From positions 7,006,001 to 7,070,000 of the forward strand of contig NZ_CP107852.1 in NCBI RefSeq assembly GCF_036346875.1: a stretch of DNA of 64,000 nt. The letters are read 5' to 3'. The notes beneath the pieces are model-generated. The model saw only the letters and a program-made list of their open reading frames with translations, did not search any database and was not told the origin of the DNA. The stretch's first letter is position 1. Each line of letters opens with the position of its first letter. Below are positions 8,142-16,666 of this stretch, piece by piece. Origin of the DNA: Nocardia sp. NBC_00508. GTDB taxonomy: Bacteria > Actinomycetota > Actinomycetes > Mycobacteriales > Mycobacteriaceae. Both the position numbers and the translations under genes were made by a program.

Positions 8142-8526
8142 CCGACTCGGCCTAACCGTGCTTGCGGGCCAGCACCCGGAATACGACACCGCCGCGGCTC
8201 GACCGCCCACCGGCGGGTATCACGACCACCCGCACACGACACACGTGCGGTCGCGCGGGCATCGAGTCGACAGATCGCAAGAATGACATTCTGCAGCACG
8301 GGAGTCGGTCAAGCTAGAGGTCAAACCCGACGCCTGCGCGACCCGTCCATTTTCACTGCCAACCTCTTGGCAGAAACTGGCTGGTCACAAGGTTGACGCC
8401 ACGGGTCGTGAGGTCACCTGCGTCTGCCTGCAGGGAACGCGGCCCTCACCTCACTGCCCATATGGTCCAACCCTCGGGCCACCCGCGTGGGAGAACCACA
8501 CTGACTGGCGCGTCGCGGCGGATCGA
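8142..8526. other. Intergenic stretch, no confident gene
   Basis: Lies between the convergent ends of the metal operon and the FAD monooxygenase. A 36-residue minus-strand frame (8152-8262) ends in a protein-like sequence but is too short to support. A weak inverted repeat around AACCTCTTGG (about 8362) and CAAGGTT (about 8390) might act as a terminator. Nothing else is seen. Confidence 0.35.
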
Positions 8527-9702
8527 TCAGATCTGTGGTGATGTCCAGTCGATGTGGTGGCGGTAGAGCCAGGCCAGGGACTCGGCGTTGGCCGCCTTTT
8601 TAAGGAAGATCGGCATCATCAGGTCGCGGAAAACCCGGGCCACCGGCCCCGCGGCTTTGCTGTTGCTGATCTTGCGGGAGAACTCGACGACGCGTTCGGC
8701 CCGTGCGCGCCTGAGTTGCTCGAAGCGCTGGAAGGCGGCGGTGTGGTCGGGCAGGTCTCGCAGGCACTTGGCCAGGATCAGCCCGTCCTCGATAGCCAGT
8801 GAGGCCCCCTGCCCGGAGCTCGGCGAGGTCGCGTGCGCTGCGTCCCCGGTGAGCACTGCTCGGCCGCGGTGCCAGGTCGGGATGGGTGGCAGGTCGTAGA
8901 CGGGCAGCGCCAACTCCACCGAGCCGCGGCGGACGATCTCGGCGGAGTCGTTGTTGTCGCAGGCGAACTCCTCGATCAAGGCTTGCTTCCAGTCCGTGTT
9001 CGCGAGCGCCTCGCGGCTCGGCTCCTGTGCCATGGGCAGGTTTGCGAACCACCAGGTCTGGCCGGACTCGGCGACGCTGTAGCCGAAGAACGCCTTCTTC
9101 CCGAAGATCATGTTGTAGACACCCGGCTCCCCGGTGAACTTCGGGTCCGATACCACCCCGCCCATGCTGAGCAGTCCGGAGTAGCGCGGACCCGGTGCCG
9201 CCGGGTCGAGCAGCTTCCTGGTCGTCGAGTGCACGCCGTCGGCGGCGATGAGCAGATCCGCGGTGGCGGTGCTGCCGTCGGCGAAGATCGCGGTCACGTC
9301 GTCGGTCGTTTCACGCAGAGCCACAAGGCGTTTGCCGTACTCGATGGGAATGCCGCGCGCCGCGGCCTCGTCGCGGACGATGCGGTAGAAGTCGGGTCGT
9401 TGGATGGTGTGGCTCACCGTGCCGTCGTCGAGTCGAAGACCGTTCTCCACCTGACCGAGCCGCTTGCCGGTGCCGCTCCACATCACCATGTGCGGGGTCG
9501 GGATGCCCGCCGCCATGACGGCCTTGTGGGCGCCGAGCACCCGCAGCGCGTCCAGGCCGTTGGAGGCGATGTTGAGGAACGAGCCGATGCCGTCGGCGGT
9601 GGTGTCGTAGGCCTCGTAGATGACCGACTCGATGCCGGCCTGCGCGAGCGCCATCGCCACCGTCGGTCCACCGATGCCACAGCCGATGATCATTGCCTTC
9701 AT
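8527..9702 (-). CDS. FAD-dependent monooxygenase (aromatic hydroxylase type)
   Basis: Codes for 391 aa, the usual length of class A flavin monooxygenases. The FAD dinucleotide motif IIGCGIGGPTVAMALAQAG is at the N-terminus, the DG motif is seen as LLIAADGVHSTTRK, and the GD motif as GRAVLTGDAAHATSPSSGQG. Such enzymes hydroxylate aromatic or enol substrates with NAD(P)H and O2, and some inactivate antibiotics such as tetracyclines and rifamycins. The gene is divergent from a MarR regulator with an operator-like repeat between them, so substrate-induced expression is likely. The substrate is unknown. Confidence 0.85.
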   Translation of the reverse strand: MKAMIIGCGIGGPTVAMALAQAGIESVIYEAYDTTADGIGSFLNIASNGLDALRVLGAHKAVMAAGIPTPHMVMWSGTGKRLGQVENGLRLDDGTVSHTIQRPDFYRIVRDEAAARGIPIEYGKRLVALRETTDDVTAIFADGSTATADLLIAADGVHSTTRKLLDPAAPGPRYSGLLSMGGVVSDPKFTGEPGVYNMIFGKKAFFGYSVAESGQTWWFANLPMAQEPSREALANTDWKQALIEEFACDNNDSAEIVRRGSVELALPVYDLPPIPTWHRGRAVLTGDAAHATSPSSGQGASLAIEDGLILAKCLRDLPDHTAAFQRFEQLRRARAERVVEFSRKISNSKAAGPVARVFRDLMMPIFLKKAANAESLAWLYRHHIDWTSPQI

Positions 9703-9725
9703 TGCGCTACCTTCGATCTCGTGAG

Positions 9726-9751
9726 ATATTTAGTTCGTCCGAACGAAATAT
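9726..9751. promoter_or_regulatory. Probable MarR operator
   Basis: Arms ATATTTAGTTCG (9726-9737) and CGAACGAAATAT (9740-9751) match at 11 of 12 positions with a 2-bp centre. The site occupies the middle of the 63-bp gap between the divergent monooxygenase and MarR genes, typical of MarR autoregulation plus control of the neighbour. Confidence 0.65.
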
Positions 9752-9765
9752 ATGGAAGGGCGTGG

Positions 9766-10245
9766 GTGTTGTCAACAGATATTTCGGATAGGCGAAAGAA
9801 ACTGCTGGAGGAGCTGTCGGTCGCGGGCCGCGAGAACAGCAACGTCGTGGTGATGTTCCATAGCGCGGTCGCGGCCAGGATGGGATTGGGGATGACCGAG
9901 GAGAAGGCGTTAGACCTGCTCGAACGTCTCGGCCCGCTGACCGCGGGCGATATCGCCCAGCGCGCGGGTCTGGCGCCCGCGTCGGTGAGCGGCCTCATCG
10001 ACCGGCTCGAAGTCAAAGGCTTCGTCCGCCGCACCAAGGGCACGACCGATCGTCGTCGAGTCGTCGTCGAGATCAACTACGAGCACATCGCCGGGTTCGG
10101 CAGGCTCTTCGAGGGCTTGGTCGCCGGGCTCACCGAACTGTATGCGGGCTACAGCGACGAGCAGCTCGAACTGATTCTGGACTTTCTGCGCAACGCGACT
10201 CGGATACAGCGCGCCGCCACTGCCGATCTGGAGGGGTCCGCATGA
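9766..10245 (+). CDS. MarR-family transcriptional regulator
   Basis: Codes for about 159 aa. The winged helix is clear: LGPLTAGDIAQRAGLAPASV, SGLIDRLEVKGFVRRTKG, then the wing TDRRRVVVEI. GTG 9766 and TTG 9769 are both possible starts after GGAAGGG (9754-9760); GTG is used here. An upstream extension of the frame runs antisense through the monooxygenase and is not real. It is divergent from the FAD monooxygenase and overlaps the start of a broken oxidoreductase gene downstream (ATGA), suggesting the three once formed one detoxification unit. The ligand is unknown. Confidence 0.85.
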   Translation: MLSTDISDRRKKLLEELSVAGRENSNVVVMFHSAVAARMGLGMTEEKALDLLERLGPLTAGDIAQRAGLAPASVSGLIDRLEVKGFVRRTKGTTDRRRVVVEINYEHIAGFGRLFEGLVAGLTELYAGYSDEQLELILDFLRNATRIQRAATADLEGSA

Positions 10246-10474
10246 CGACCTGGAGCGACTCGCGTGCCAGCAAGCATGTGATGTTGACGAGCTACCGGAA
10301 GGATGACACCCTGGTCGGCCTCCCCCTGTGGTTCGCGCACGACGGCGACCTGCCGGGTCTCCTGATTCTCGCAACCCGACGTACAAGAACCGACGACAGA
10401 CCAGTATCGCCCTCCCCTATCGCTTCGTCGGCGGCCTCGCGGTCGTGTACTCGGAGAAGTTCCCGGCCGGCTGA
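10242..10474 (+). pseudogene. Frameshifted remnant of a PPOX-like small oxidoreductase gene
   Basis: The ATG overlaps the marR stop (ATGA), so it was translationally coupled. The first ~35 residues (RASKHVMLTSYRKDDTLVGL, LWFAHDGD) resemble the start of PPOX-class F420- or flavin-dependent oxidoreductases. The frame then degenerates, and sensible sequence resumes in another frame (TSIALPYRFVGGLAVVYSEK) up to a TGA at 10472-10474. The normal ~130-aa protein cannot be made. The family assignment rests only on the first segment and is tentative. Confidence 0.5.
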
Positions 10475-10868
10475 CCAATTCGTCACCGGGAGCGAGGAAT
10501 CTACACAGCCGCAGCCAGCCATGATAAGACTTGGCGTGAATGGGCCGATGGCGACCACTGCATGTGCAACCACTCTATGGAGAAACACACCGTGATCGCC
10601 GACTGGTTCGCCGACCGACTCACAGCGGCCCGTCCCCACTTGGGCGAGCCGGCCGCGAGTTCCGGATGTGGCGCACGCACAAGGCGCTCCGAGTCGGCCG
10701 GGCACTGACGAGCGGCCGCGGCAGCCAGGTCCGTGATCCGAAGCGGTTGCCGGTGCTGCGTCCCAGGTATGGCCGGTGCATTGCGCAGCGGGATTGGATC
10801 TGAACCGCCGCAATTCTCCGGCTGCACGGCGGTGGGGTTTCCGTGTCGGCCGGGTTCGGTGCCGTGGT
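10475..10868. other. Intergenic stretch, no confident gene
   Basis: No frame on either strand shows recognisable protein sequence. A plus-strand run near 10520-10700 contains Trp/His/Cys-rich sequence (REWADGDHCMCNHSMEKH) that could be a gene relic, but it matches nothing I know. The stretch may be a recombination scar next to the accessory genes that follow. Confidence 0.35.
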
Positions 10869-11429
10869 TCAGGAGCCCGGCTCACTCATCGGCTCGAACC
10901 GGGCAACGAGCCAGACTCTCTTGATTCCGTCCTCGGGGTTGTCGAACTGCGGCGTCACCTGCCCCTTGCCATCCAAGAAACCGGTGATCGACACCTTGTA
11001 TTCGACATCGTCGACGCGCACGATGTCGTTCTCGTGGACTATCGGCAGTTTGACCGCATCGGGCACGTCCCCGGGCTGGTTGGGCGTCTCGTCATGGCGG
11101 AAACGTAGGGTGAAGGTGTGGTCGAACCCCTCGTCCTGGAAGTCCACAGTGACCTCGAGGTACACCCAGAACTGACTGTGTTTCAGGTGGGTTCGGCGGT
11201 TGTAGTGCGTGAAGATGCCCAGCTTGAAATCCTTACCGTCGAGGAGCGCGTCGACGTCGGTGAGGCCAGTGAAGTCATAACCGCTCTTCTCGTCGTCCTG
11301 GGCGCCACCCCATCTGATGCTGGATCTGATGCCACTGCTGGATCTGGTGCCAGATTTTCTCAGACCTTCGAACTGCGACTCCTCTACGCTGACGCGCGCC
11401 CATTCCCCTTTGGTGCTGACTTTGCCCAT
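10869..11429 (-). CDS. Choice-of-anchor K-like domain protein
   Basis: Codes for 186 aa with no signal peptide. The segment IRWGGAQDDEKSGYDFTGL followed by KDFKLGIFTHYNRRT matches the core of choice-of-anchor K domains (WG..., SGY/L-F-G, F-LG-FTHYN). The rest is a predicted beta-sandwich of alternating hydrophobic strands (FWVYLEVTVDFQDEGF, VEYKVSITGFLDG). In surface proteins this domain sits before a C-terminal anchor, but here no LPXTG, transmembrane or other anchor follows, so it is probably a stand-alone beta protein. It lies near recombinase and IS relics, consistent with horizontal acquisition. The role is unknown. Confidence 0.6.
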   Translation of the reverse strand: MGKVSTKGEWARVSVEESQFEGLRKSGTRSSSGIRSSIRWGGAQDDEKSGYDFTGLTDVDALLDGKDFKLGIFTHYNRRTHLKHSQFWVYLEVTVDFQDEGFDHTFTLRFRHDETPNQPGDVPDAVKLPIVHENDIVRVDDVEYKVSITGFLDGKGQVTPQFDNPEDGIKRVWLVARFEPMSEPGS

Positions 11430-11665
11430 GACAGAAGTACTCCTTGTTCCGGATCACCGAACGATCTGCCTATCCAGCGCGAGACTCCATCATCCCTCCG
11501 CAGCGGCGCCGTGTCACCGAAATCGGTTGCGAGCCAACGTGAGTCCGGTGGCTTGCAAGTAGCCGATTCCACTCATGCGCTCGGTCCGGGACCCAATCGG
11601 CTCGAGTTCGACGCCGCAGGGACCAAGGACATGGCCTCCTGCGGCCAGGGGAGGATGGCCCGAGC

Positions 11666-11750
11666 CCGACGGATGAACTCGGCGAGCGCGGCGAACATAT
11701 GGAACACCAGCCCACACTGGATAGGTGAGCGAAACCTGTTGCGAAGCAGG
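11666..11750 (-). pseudogene. Relic of a serine recombinase (resolvase/invertase family)
   Basis: On the minus strand the residues GLVFHMFAALAEFIRR (down to 11666) match the helix-E region of resolvases, normally read as RLVFHVFAALAEFERDLI. It is preceded by FRS as in the family, but the linking IDTxTPxG sequence is missing and no start or catalytic Ser region survives. A piece of a few dozen codons remains of a ~200-aa or larger enzyme. Confidence 0.5.
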
Positions 11751-11892
11751 GATGTTCACCAAGTCGGCCGCTGGTGCAGAGCGCAGTGTACCGACTATTG
11801 CGTTGGACAGCGATTAACCACCACGTGATCCTGGGCGTGCGCCCGCTCGGTCCGGCGCCAAGTGGCCGAACCGAGCCCGCGGATCGAAGTCG

Positions 11893-12084
11893 CTAGACCC
11901 CAGCCAGTGTCTGGTCGACAATATCGGCGGCAGGAGCGTTCTTCTTGACCGACTCGATGCCGTTCTTGCACGCAGCCTTGGACTCATACGCTTCGCCCAC
12001 CGCAATGACTTCGCCATTGGCGGCCTTGAGTCGGAACCGATACTTGTCGGACTTGTCCTTGTAGATCTCGAACTTCGCAGCCAT
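11893..12084 (-). CDS. YegP/DUF1508 family small protein
   Basis: Codes for 63 aa. FEIYKDKSDKYRFRLKAANG, EVIAVGEAYESKAACKNGIE and SVKKNAPAADIVD are the single DUF1508 repeat. The start at 12084 (MAAKFEIYKD) gives the family's usual N-terminus; an in-frame ATG at 12120 only adds unrelated residues. YegP-type proteins are small alpha/beta cytosolic proteins with no assigned reaction. The gene stands alone between the recombinase relic and an IS remnant. Confidence 0.85.
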   Translation of the reverse strand: MAAKFEIYKDKSDKYRFRLKAANGEVIAVGEAYESKAACKNGIESVKKNAPAADIVDQTLAGV

Positions 12085-12429
12085 CCCAGTTACCTCAGCT
12101 CTTGTTGACCTGGATAACACCTGACCATCTCGACGCTAGGCGATCAACGACAACCCCAGCCAACGAAATCCCCAGCTGGTTATCGAACAGCAACCAACGA
12201 GCTGCATCCAGGGTCGGTAGTAAAGGTGGGACGGGCACCAACGCACGAAAATGCCTCTGATCGTGCGTCGATAGGCACGTTGGACAGCGAACGTAGGTTA
12301 AAATCGGTCACTGACCGTCCATGGCATAAAGCAGAACGGGTGCACCGGCACCTCACGCATCAGCGCACGCGTCGGCCGGGTGACGTGCATGCGGCGTTGC
12401 AGCAAACCAAAGGACGGCCGCCTTATCCA

Positions 12430-12598
12430 GAACTGTCAAGCCCTTTGAGGTTCACCCGTGGAAGTGGACACCGAGTTGGCAGGATTGTTGGTTCTGCTGG
12501 TAAGGACGTTCGTTATGCCTCCTCGCAAGCGTCGGTTGTTTTCGGCCGAGTACAAGGTCGAGGCTGGCGAGCTGGACCCAGCCGCGTTCACCGATTAG
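12430..12598 (+). mobile_element. Left-end remnant of an IS3-type insertion sequence
   Basis: A 27-residue frame at 12515-12598 starts MPPRKRRLFSAEYKVEA, the typical first residues of an IS3-type OrfA transposase, and then runs out of similarity at about 12565, where the end of the epoxide hydrolase gene begins. The ~85 bp before it (from TGTCAAGCCC near 12436) look like the outer end of such an element. The other end and the catalytic OrfB are gone. The segment 12126-12430 upstream has no gene. Confidence 0.55.
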
Positions 12599-13760
12599 CG
12601 GCCAGCACTGCCGCGAGGCCTTCTTGCAGGTCCTTGACGAAATACTCGGGAACCTCCAGCGACGGGAAATGTCCCCCGGTTTCGGGCGACCTCCATCGGA
12701 CGATTTGTCGGTACCGCTCCTGTGCCCAGGGGCGCGGACACTTCTCGATGTCGCGGGGATACATACTGATTGCTGACGGGACGTCGACCCGAAGTTCGGG
12801 GTCCAGCGAGTTGTGGCTTTCATAGTAAATGCGGGCCGCCGATGCGCCGGTCCGCGTCAGCCAATACAGGGTGACGTCGTCAAGAACGCTGTCTATGGAA
12901 ATCGTCTCGAACGGGCTATCTTCGGTATCTGTCCACTCAGCGAACTTGTCAAGGATCCAGGCAAGAAGCCCGACCGGTGAGTCGACGAGCGAGTAGCCGA
13001 TGGTCTGCGGTCGGGTCGCCTGCTGCTTCGCGTACGCCGCGCGGTGGCGCCAGAAATCGCGGGTTTCCTCGGTCCATTTGCGCTCGGCCGCCGTCAGCCC
13101 GTCCGTTGTCAACCCGGGCGGCGCCTCCGCGAACGTTGTGTGGATGCCGAGAACGTGCGCCGGGAACCTGCCGCCGAGAACCGTGGTGATATTACCTCCC
13201 CAGTCGCCGCCGTGGGCTGCGAACTTGCTGTAGCCGAGCCTTCCCATCAGTTCCACCCATGTGGCCGCGATCTTTTCGGTTCCCCACCCGGTGGTGGCCG
13301 GCTTGTCGCTGTAACCAAAGCCTGGTAATGACGGGACCACGACGTGGAACGCCGGCGCGTCTGCATCTTTCGGATCTGCCAGCTCGTCTACTACATCGAT
13401 GAACTCAGCAATGCTGCCTGGCCAGCCGTGCGTCAAGATCAGAGGAGTGGCATCTGCGCGCGCGGATCGGCGGTGCAGGAAGTGGATTCCCAGATCATCA
13501 ATGGTCGTGCGGAACTGGCCGATCCGGTCAAGGCGCTCTTCGAACGACCGCCAGTTGTACCCGGTGCGCCAGTAGTTCACGACATCGACGAGGTCGGCGA
13601 GAGGAACGCCCTGTTCCCATCGGCGAGGGTCGGGTGCGGCGCGATAGACCGTCTCAGCTTCCGGTAGCCGCGCCGCGGCTAGTCGCGCGCGCAGATCGTC
13701 GAGGTCAGCGTCAGTTGCGTGGGCTTCGAATGCTTGCACGTCGCTGGTTGGACGGGGCAT
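12588..13760 (-). CDS. Epoxide hydrolase (EHN domain plus alpha/beta hydrolase)
   Basis: Codes for 390 aa, the usual length. The N-terminal EHN region (residues ~8-110: DLDDLRARLAAARLPE, NYWRTGYNWRSFEERL) precedes an alpha/beta hydrolase core. ILTHGWPGSIAEF holds the oxyanion HGxP motif, the nucleophile Asp is in AAHGGDWGGNIT, and the catalytic His in SPETGGHFPSLE. It opens epoxides to diols in the cytosol. AGGAGG at 13766-13771 marks the start. It is divergent from a CGNR zinc-finger protein across a set of repeated operator-like sites. Its last codons overlap the IS3 remnant, so the natural C-terminus could have been altered slightly. Confidence 0.85.
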   Translation of the reverse strand: MPRPTSDVQAFEAHATDADLDDLRARLAAARLPEAETVYRAAPDPRRWEQGVPLADLVDVVNYWRTGYNWRSFEERLDRIGQFRTTIDDLGIHFLHRRSARADATPLILTHGWPGSIAEFIDVVDELADPKDADAPAFHVVVPSLPGFGYSDKPATTGWGTEKIAATWVELMGRLGYSKFAAHGGDWGGNITTVLGGRFPAHVLGIHTTFAEAPPGLTTDGLTAAERKWTEETRDFWRHRAAYAKQQATRPQTIGYSLVDSPVGLLAWILDKFAEWTDTEDSPFETISIDSVLDDVTLYWLTRTGASAARIYYESHNSLDPELRVDVPSAISMYPRDIEKCPRPWAQERYRQIVRWRSPETGGHFPSLEVPEYFVKDLQEGLAAVLAANR

Positions 13761-13781
13761 GAGACCTCCTGGCCATCGGGG

Positions 13782-13860
13782 AACCGGCTACGACCTATCG
13801 CGAACCGGCTAAGACGGTTCTAGCATGTCCGATGTCAGCGTGCAACCTGCTAAGGTGGTT
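13782..13860. promoter_or_regulatory. Array of two palindromic operators and one half site, phased on the helix
   Basis: AACCGGCTAAGACGGTT (13803-13819) and AACCTGCTAAGGTGGTT (13844-13860) share the pattern AACCNNCTAAGNNGGTT. A weaker copy starts at 13782 (AACCGGCTACG). Start-to-start distances are 21 and 41 bp, two and four helical turns. The right site contains TAAGGT (13851-13856), a -10-like box 6 bp before the CGNR start codon, so binding would shut off that promoter. Confidence 0.65.
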
Positions 13861-13862
13861 CC

Positions 13863-14447
13863 ATGCGCGCTCGGTTCCCTGACTTTCGTCTCGGTAACGT
13901 GCTAGCGACCAGCTTCACGGCGACTCTGACGGAGCGTCGTGGCGACGCTGTGGAGCGCATTCCCACGCCGCAGCGACTCGTCGACTGGCTGGCAGTGAAT
14001 GGCCTGGCCGTGGAGTCCTGCACCACCGCCCAGCTCGAACTCGCTCGGGAACTGAGGGAATCAATTCACGCCGCCGCGACAGCAACCGCGATCCAAGACG
14101 CTCTCCCTGCGTCTGCTATCCAAATCATCAATGACTGCAGCATTCAGGGTCGGGCCGCGGCTATCCTGACGCCCGAGGGTAATCGTCAATGGCGACTTAG
14201 CTCGGCTTCCTGCGTAGAAGATGCCCTAAGCGTGATCGCCGCCGACGCGATCAGCATCATCGCAGGCGAACGAGACGGAAAATTGGCCTTGTGCGCATCG
14301 CCAACCTGCCAAGCCGCCTTCTTCGATACCAGTCAAAGTCGCACCCGCAAATGGTGTGACATGAACACGTGCGGAAATCGTCAGAAGAAGGCGCGCTTCA
14401 ATGCCAACCAGCGCAAAACACCAGAGGCTGACTACACTCGACGATAG
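13863..14447 (+). CDS. CGNR zinc-finger protein with ABATE-type N-terminal domain, probable regulator
   Basis: Codes for 194 aa. The C-terminus holds the CGNR zinc finger: CASPTCQAAFFDTSQSRTRK, then WCDMNTCGNRQKKARF, with the four zinc cysteines. The N-terminal ~130 residues are the ABATE-type domain that usually precedes it and may sense a ligand. No ribosome site is seen before the ATG; a -10-like TAAGGT sits 6 bp upstream, so the transcript is probably leaderless. It is likely an autoregulator that also controls the divergent epoxide hydrolase. The ligand is unknown, plausibly the epoxide substrate. Confidence 0.8.
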   Translation: MRARFPDFRLGNVLATSFTATLTERRGDAVERIPTPQRLVDWLAVNGLAVESCTTAQLELARELRESIHAAATATAIQDALPASAIQIINDCSIQGRAAAILTPEGNRQWRLSSASCVEDALSVIAADAISIIAGERDGKLALCASPTCQAAFFDTSQSRTRKWCDMNTCGNRQKKARFNANQRKTPEADYTRR

Positions 14448-14708
14448 TATCCGATAATGCCGCTGGGTGAGCGTTCACCACACTGCGCTGATCGAGCTGC
14501 GCTCGGGTAAACGAGACTGAACCCGTTGCAGCGAGGTGGGTTACACGCACCAACGCAGACCAGTTACTTCCCTCAGCGTTGCGAGAATCCGCGAACCCGC
14601 CCGTTTCCGTCCCACTTCGTCTCCACCGCCCAGCGGCCTGGTTCATCGTCGCGATTCGTCGCCGGCGATCGTCTAGCTCACCCGCGGCGTGCGCTAGGGT
14701 TCGAACCC

Positions 14709-15740
14709 GTGTCCAAGCTGCGGCGGCGAGTGGTCGAGGCTGCGGAAGCGGCTCTGGCCCAACGCGAATACGTGTCGGCGGTCGATGTATTCGCCGTTCT
14801 GGGGTGGGTGCGATCCAGTCATGTCGATCGCTGGCGGCAGGGGCAGGTGCGGTCGTTGGAGCAAGTCACGGCGGTGGATGGGCGGCGAATGCAGGAGGCG
14901 GCGGAGCTGCTGGGCGAGTGGGCCCGCGAGCGCGGGCTCGCCGCGAGCACAGCGGCGTATCTGTCGGGCGGGCGCGATCGCCAGGCGCTGCGGTTCGTCG
15001 ACAACGGCGAAGACGAGGTGTTCCGCATGCACTGGCTCTCGGCGGAACTCAGCCCGGCGCGGCGCGAACAGGTCGTCCAACGCCACAACCGGGCTCCGGA
15101 TCTGACGGTAGTCGAGGCCGCGCAGCCATGGACGTGCGCCGAATGCGCCGAAACCGGCCCATATCTGATCACCTCCGCGGCCGGACCGCTGTGCCTGACC
15201 TGTTCGGACCTCGACCATCTGGAGTTCCTGCCCGCCGGAAACGCGGCGCTGAGCCGGCGCGCCAAGAAGGAGAGCACCCTCGCTGCCGTCGTGGTCCGCC
15301 TCAACCAGCGACGCAAACGCTATGAACGGCTGGGCATCCTTGTCGAGGAGGCCGCCCTCGCCCGCGCCGAACAACAATGCCTGGCAGACGACGACGCCCG
15401 CACACGCCGCCGCGAGCGCGACCGTGTCCGCCGCGCCGCCCAGGACGTCGAATACTGCGCCCGCATGTCCGACGAGATCCGCCGTCTGTTCCCCGGCTGC
15501 CCCAGCGACCGCGCCACCGAAATCGCCGAACACGCCGCCGCCCGCGGCAGCGGCCGCGTAGGCCGCACCGCCGCCGCCAAACTTCTCTCCCCCGAAGCGC
15601 TCACCCTGGCAGTCATAGCCTCCATCCGCCACCGCGACACCGACTACGACCACCTCCTCATGACCGGCATCTCCCGCCCGGAGGCCAGGGTCCGGATCCG
15701 TCCCACCGTCGACCACGTCCTCGAAACCTGGCGCGGCTGA
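14709..15740 (+). CDS. DUF2293 domain protein
   Basis: Codes for 343 aa from GTG 14709; a TAGGGT box 8-9 bp upstream suggests a leaderless transcript. The C-terminal ~85 residues are DUF2293: LFPGCPSDRATEIAEHAAAR, GSGRVGRTAAAKLLSPEAL, then IRHRDTDYDHLLMTG and RPTVDHVLETWRG. The middle has four cysteines in CxxC pairs (WTCAECAETGP, LCLTCSDLDH), a likely zinc-binding element, and an Arg-rich helical stretch (ARTRRRERDRVRRAAQDVE). A nucleic-acid-related role is possible, but the family has no established function. The frame stays open upstream to 14526, but the sequence there is not protein-like. Confidence 0.8.
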   Translation: MSKLRRRVVEAAEAALAQREYVSAVDVFAVLGWVRSSHVDRWRQGQVRSLEQVTAVDGRRMQEAAELLGEWARERGLAASTAAYLSGGRDRQALRFVDNGEDEVFRMHWLSAELSPARREQVVQRHNRAPDLTVVEAAQPWTCAECAETGPYLITSAAGPLCLTCSDLDHLEFLPAGNAALSRRAKKESTLAAVVVRLNQRRKRYERLGILVEEAALARAEQQCLADDDARTRRRERDRVRRAAQDVEYCARMSDEIRRLFPGCPSDRATEIAEHAAARGSGRVGRTAAAKLLSPEALTLAVIASIRHRDTDYDHLLMTGISRPEARVRIRPTVDHVLETWRG

Positions 15741-16107
15741 GGCATCACCCTCCCCCGCTCCCCCTTACCCTCACAGCCCGCCGCTCCCGAACCTCCCGAT
15801 GTTTTCGGCTCCCCGGTCTCTTGGTTTCGGCGTTTGCGTATAGCTATGGGACGCACCGGGACTTGCGAAACATTCTGAGCCGCAGAAAACAGTGCAGTTA
15901 GTTCAGTCAACATGTGGCGGTCGCCAGCATCGGTGCGGGCACAGACACGCGGGGCACCTCCATCACCGGGCAAGCACCTGTAGCTGGTCTGTCTGCTGAA
16001 CGCACTCTCATGCCGAGTTCCGTGCGACTGGAACATTCGTGCGATACGTTTGTCTAACACATTTGTTCTATCCTGCTCTCCGTGCGAGGCAGGCGAAAGG
16101 GGCGCAG
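15741..16107. other. Intergenic stretch, no gene seen
   Basis: Neither strand shows a supportable gene. Just before the next gene, 16047-16075 is locally AT-rich (TTTGTCTAACACATTTGTTC) and probably contains that gene's promoter or a regulator site. Confidence 0.4.
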
Positions 16108-16626
16108 ATGTCTCGCCGCACCCTCGTCCTGGGCGTACTGGCCCTCCTCATCGCAGCCGCAGCCGTGCTCGCAACGGTCGGCTCGCTACGCGACTCCCAC
16201 ATCGTGACCGTGACCCGCACGACCGATGCGAATCCCGACGTCATGTGGGAGCTGTGGAGTAACGTGCCCGCCCGCACCGAGTGGGACCGCGGCCTGGAGT
16301 ACATCAATGTCGACGGTCCGTTCGAGGCAGGCACCACCGGCACCGTCAAGGTCGAGGGCCAGGACCCGGTCCGGTACGAGATCGTCGAGGTGACGCCGAA
16401 GGAGAGCTTCACCGACCGATTCGAGAGCCTGCTCGGGACCCATACCGACTGGCACCACACCATCCAGCGCCGAGCCGACGGTCGCTACGACGTCACCTGG
16501 CGCCTGGAAACCAGGGGGCCGCTGTCCCTTATCTCGCTACCCGTGCTGAAAAGCATCTTCGGCGAGGAAGTGCCTACCGCCGTCACCGAATTCGTCCAGC
16601 TGGCGGAGAACAGGAGCCCGCACTGA
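16108..16626 (+). CDS. SRPBCC/polyketide-cyclase-fold protein with N-terminal membrane segment
   Basis: Codes for 172 aa. The start at 16108 follows GAAAGGGG. Residues ~5-24 form one hydrophobic segment (LVLGVLALLIAAAAVLATVG), so it is membrane-anchored or exported. The remainder fits the START-like SRPBCC fold: VTRTTDANPDVMWELWSNVP, WDRGLEYINVDGPFEAGTTG, and a long C-terminal helix. The family binds hydrophobic ligands. A degraded sigma-factor gene lies convergent downstream. No function can be assigned. Confidence 0.7.
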   Translation: MSRRTLVLGVLALLIAAAAVLATVGSLRDSHIVTVTRTTDANPDVMWELWSNVPARTEWDRGLEYINVDGPFEAGTTGTVKVEGQDPVRYEIVEVTPKESFTDRFESLLGTHTDWHHTIQRRADGRYDVTWRLETRGPLSLISLPVLKSIFGEEVPTAVTEFVQLAENRSPH

Positions 16627-16666
16627 GCCAAGCGGAGAACACAAGGCGCGTTCCCGGCGTGGTGGT

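Noticed and set aside
8833..9765. Long N-terminal extension of the MarR gene
   Set aside because: The extension runs antisense through the FAD monooxygenase; the winged-helix protein needs only the part from 9766.
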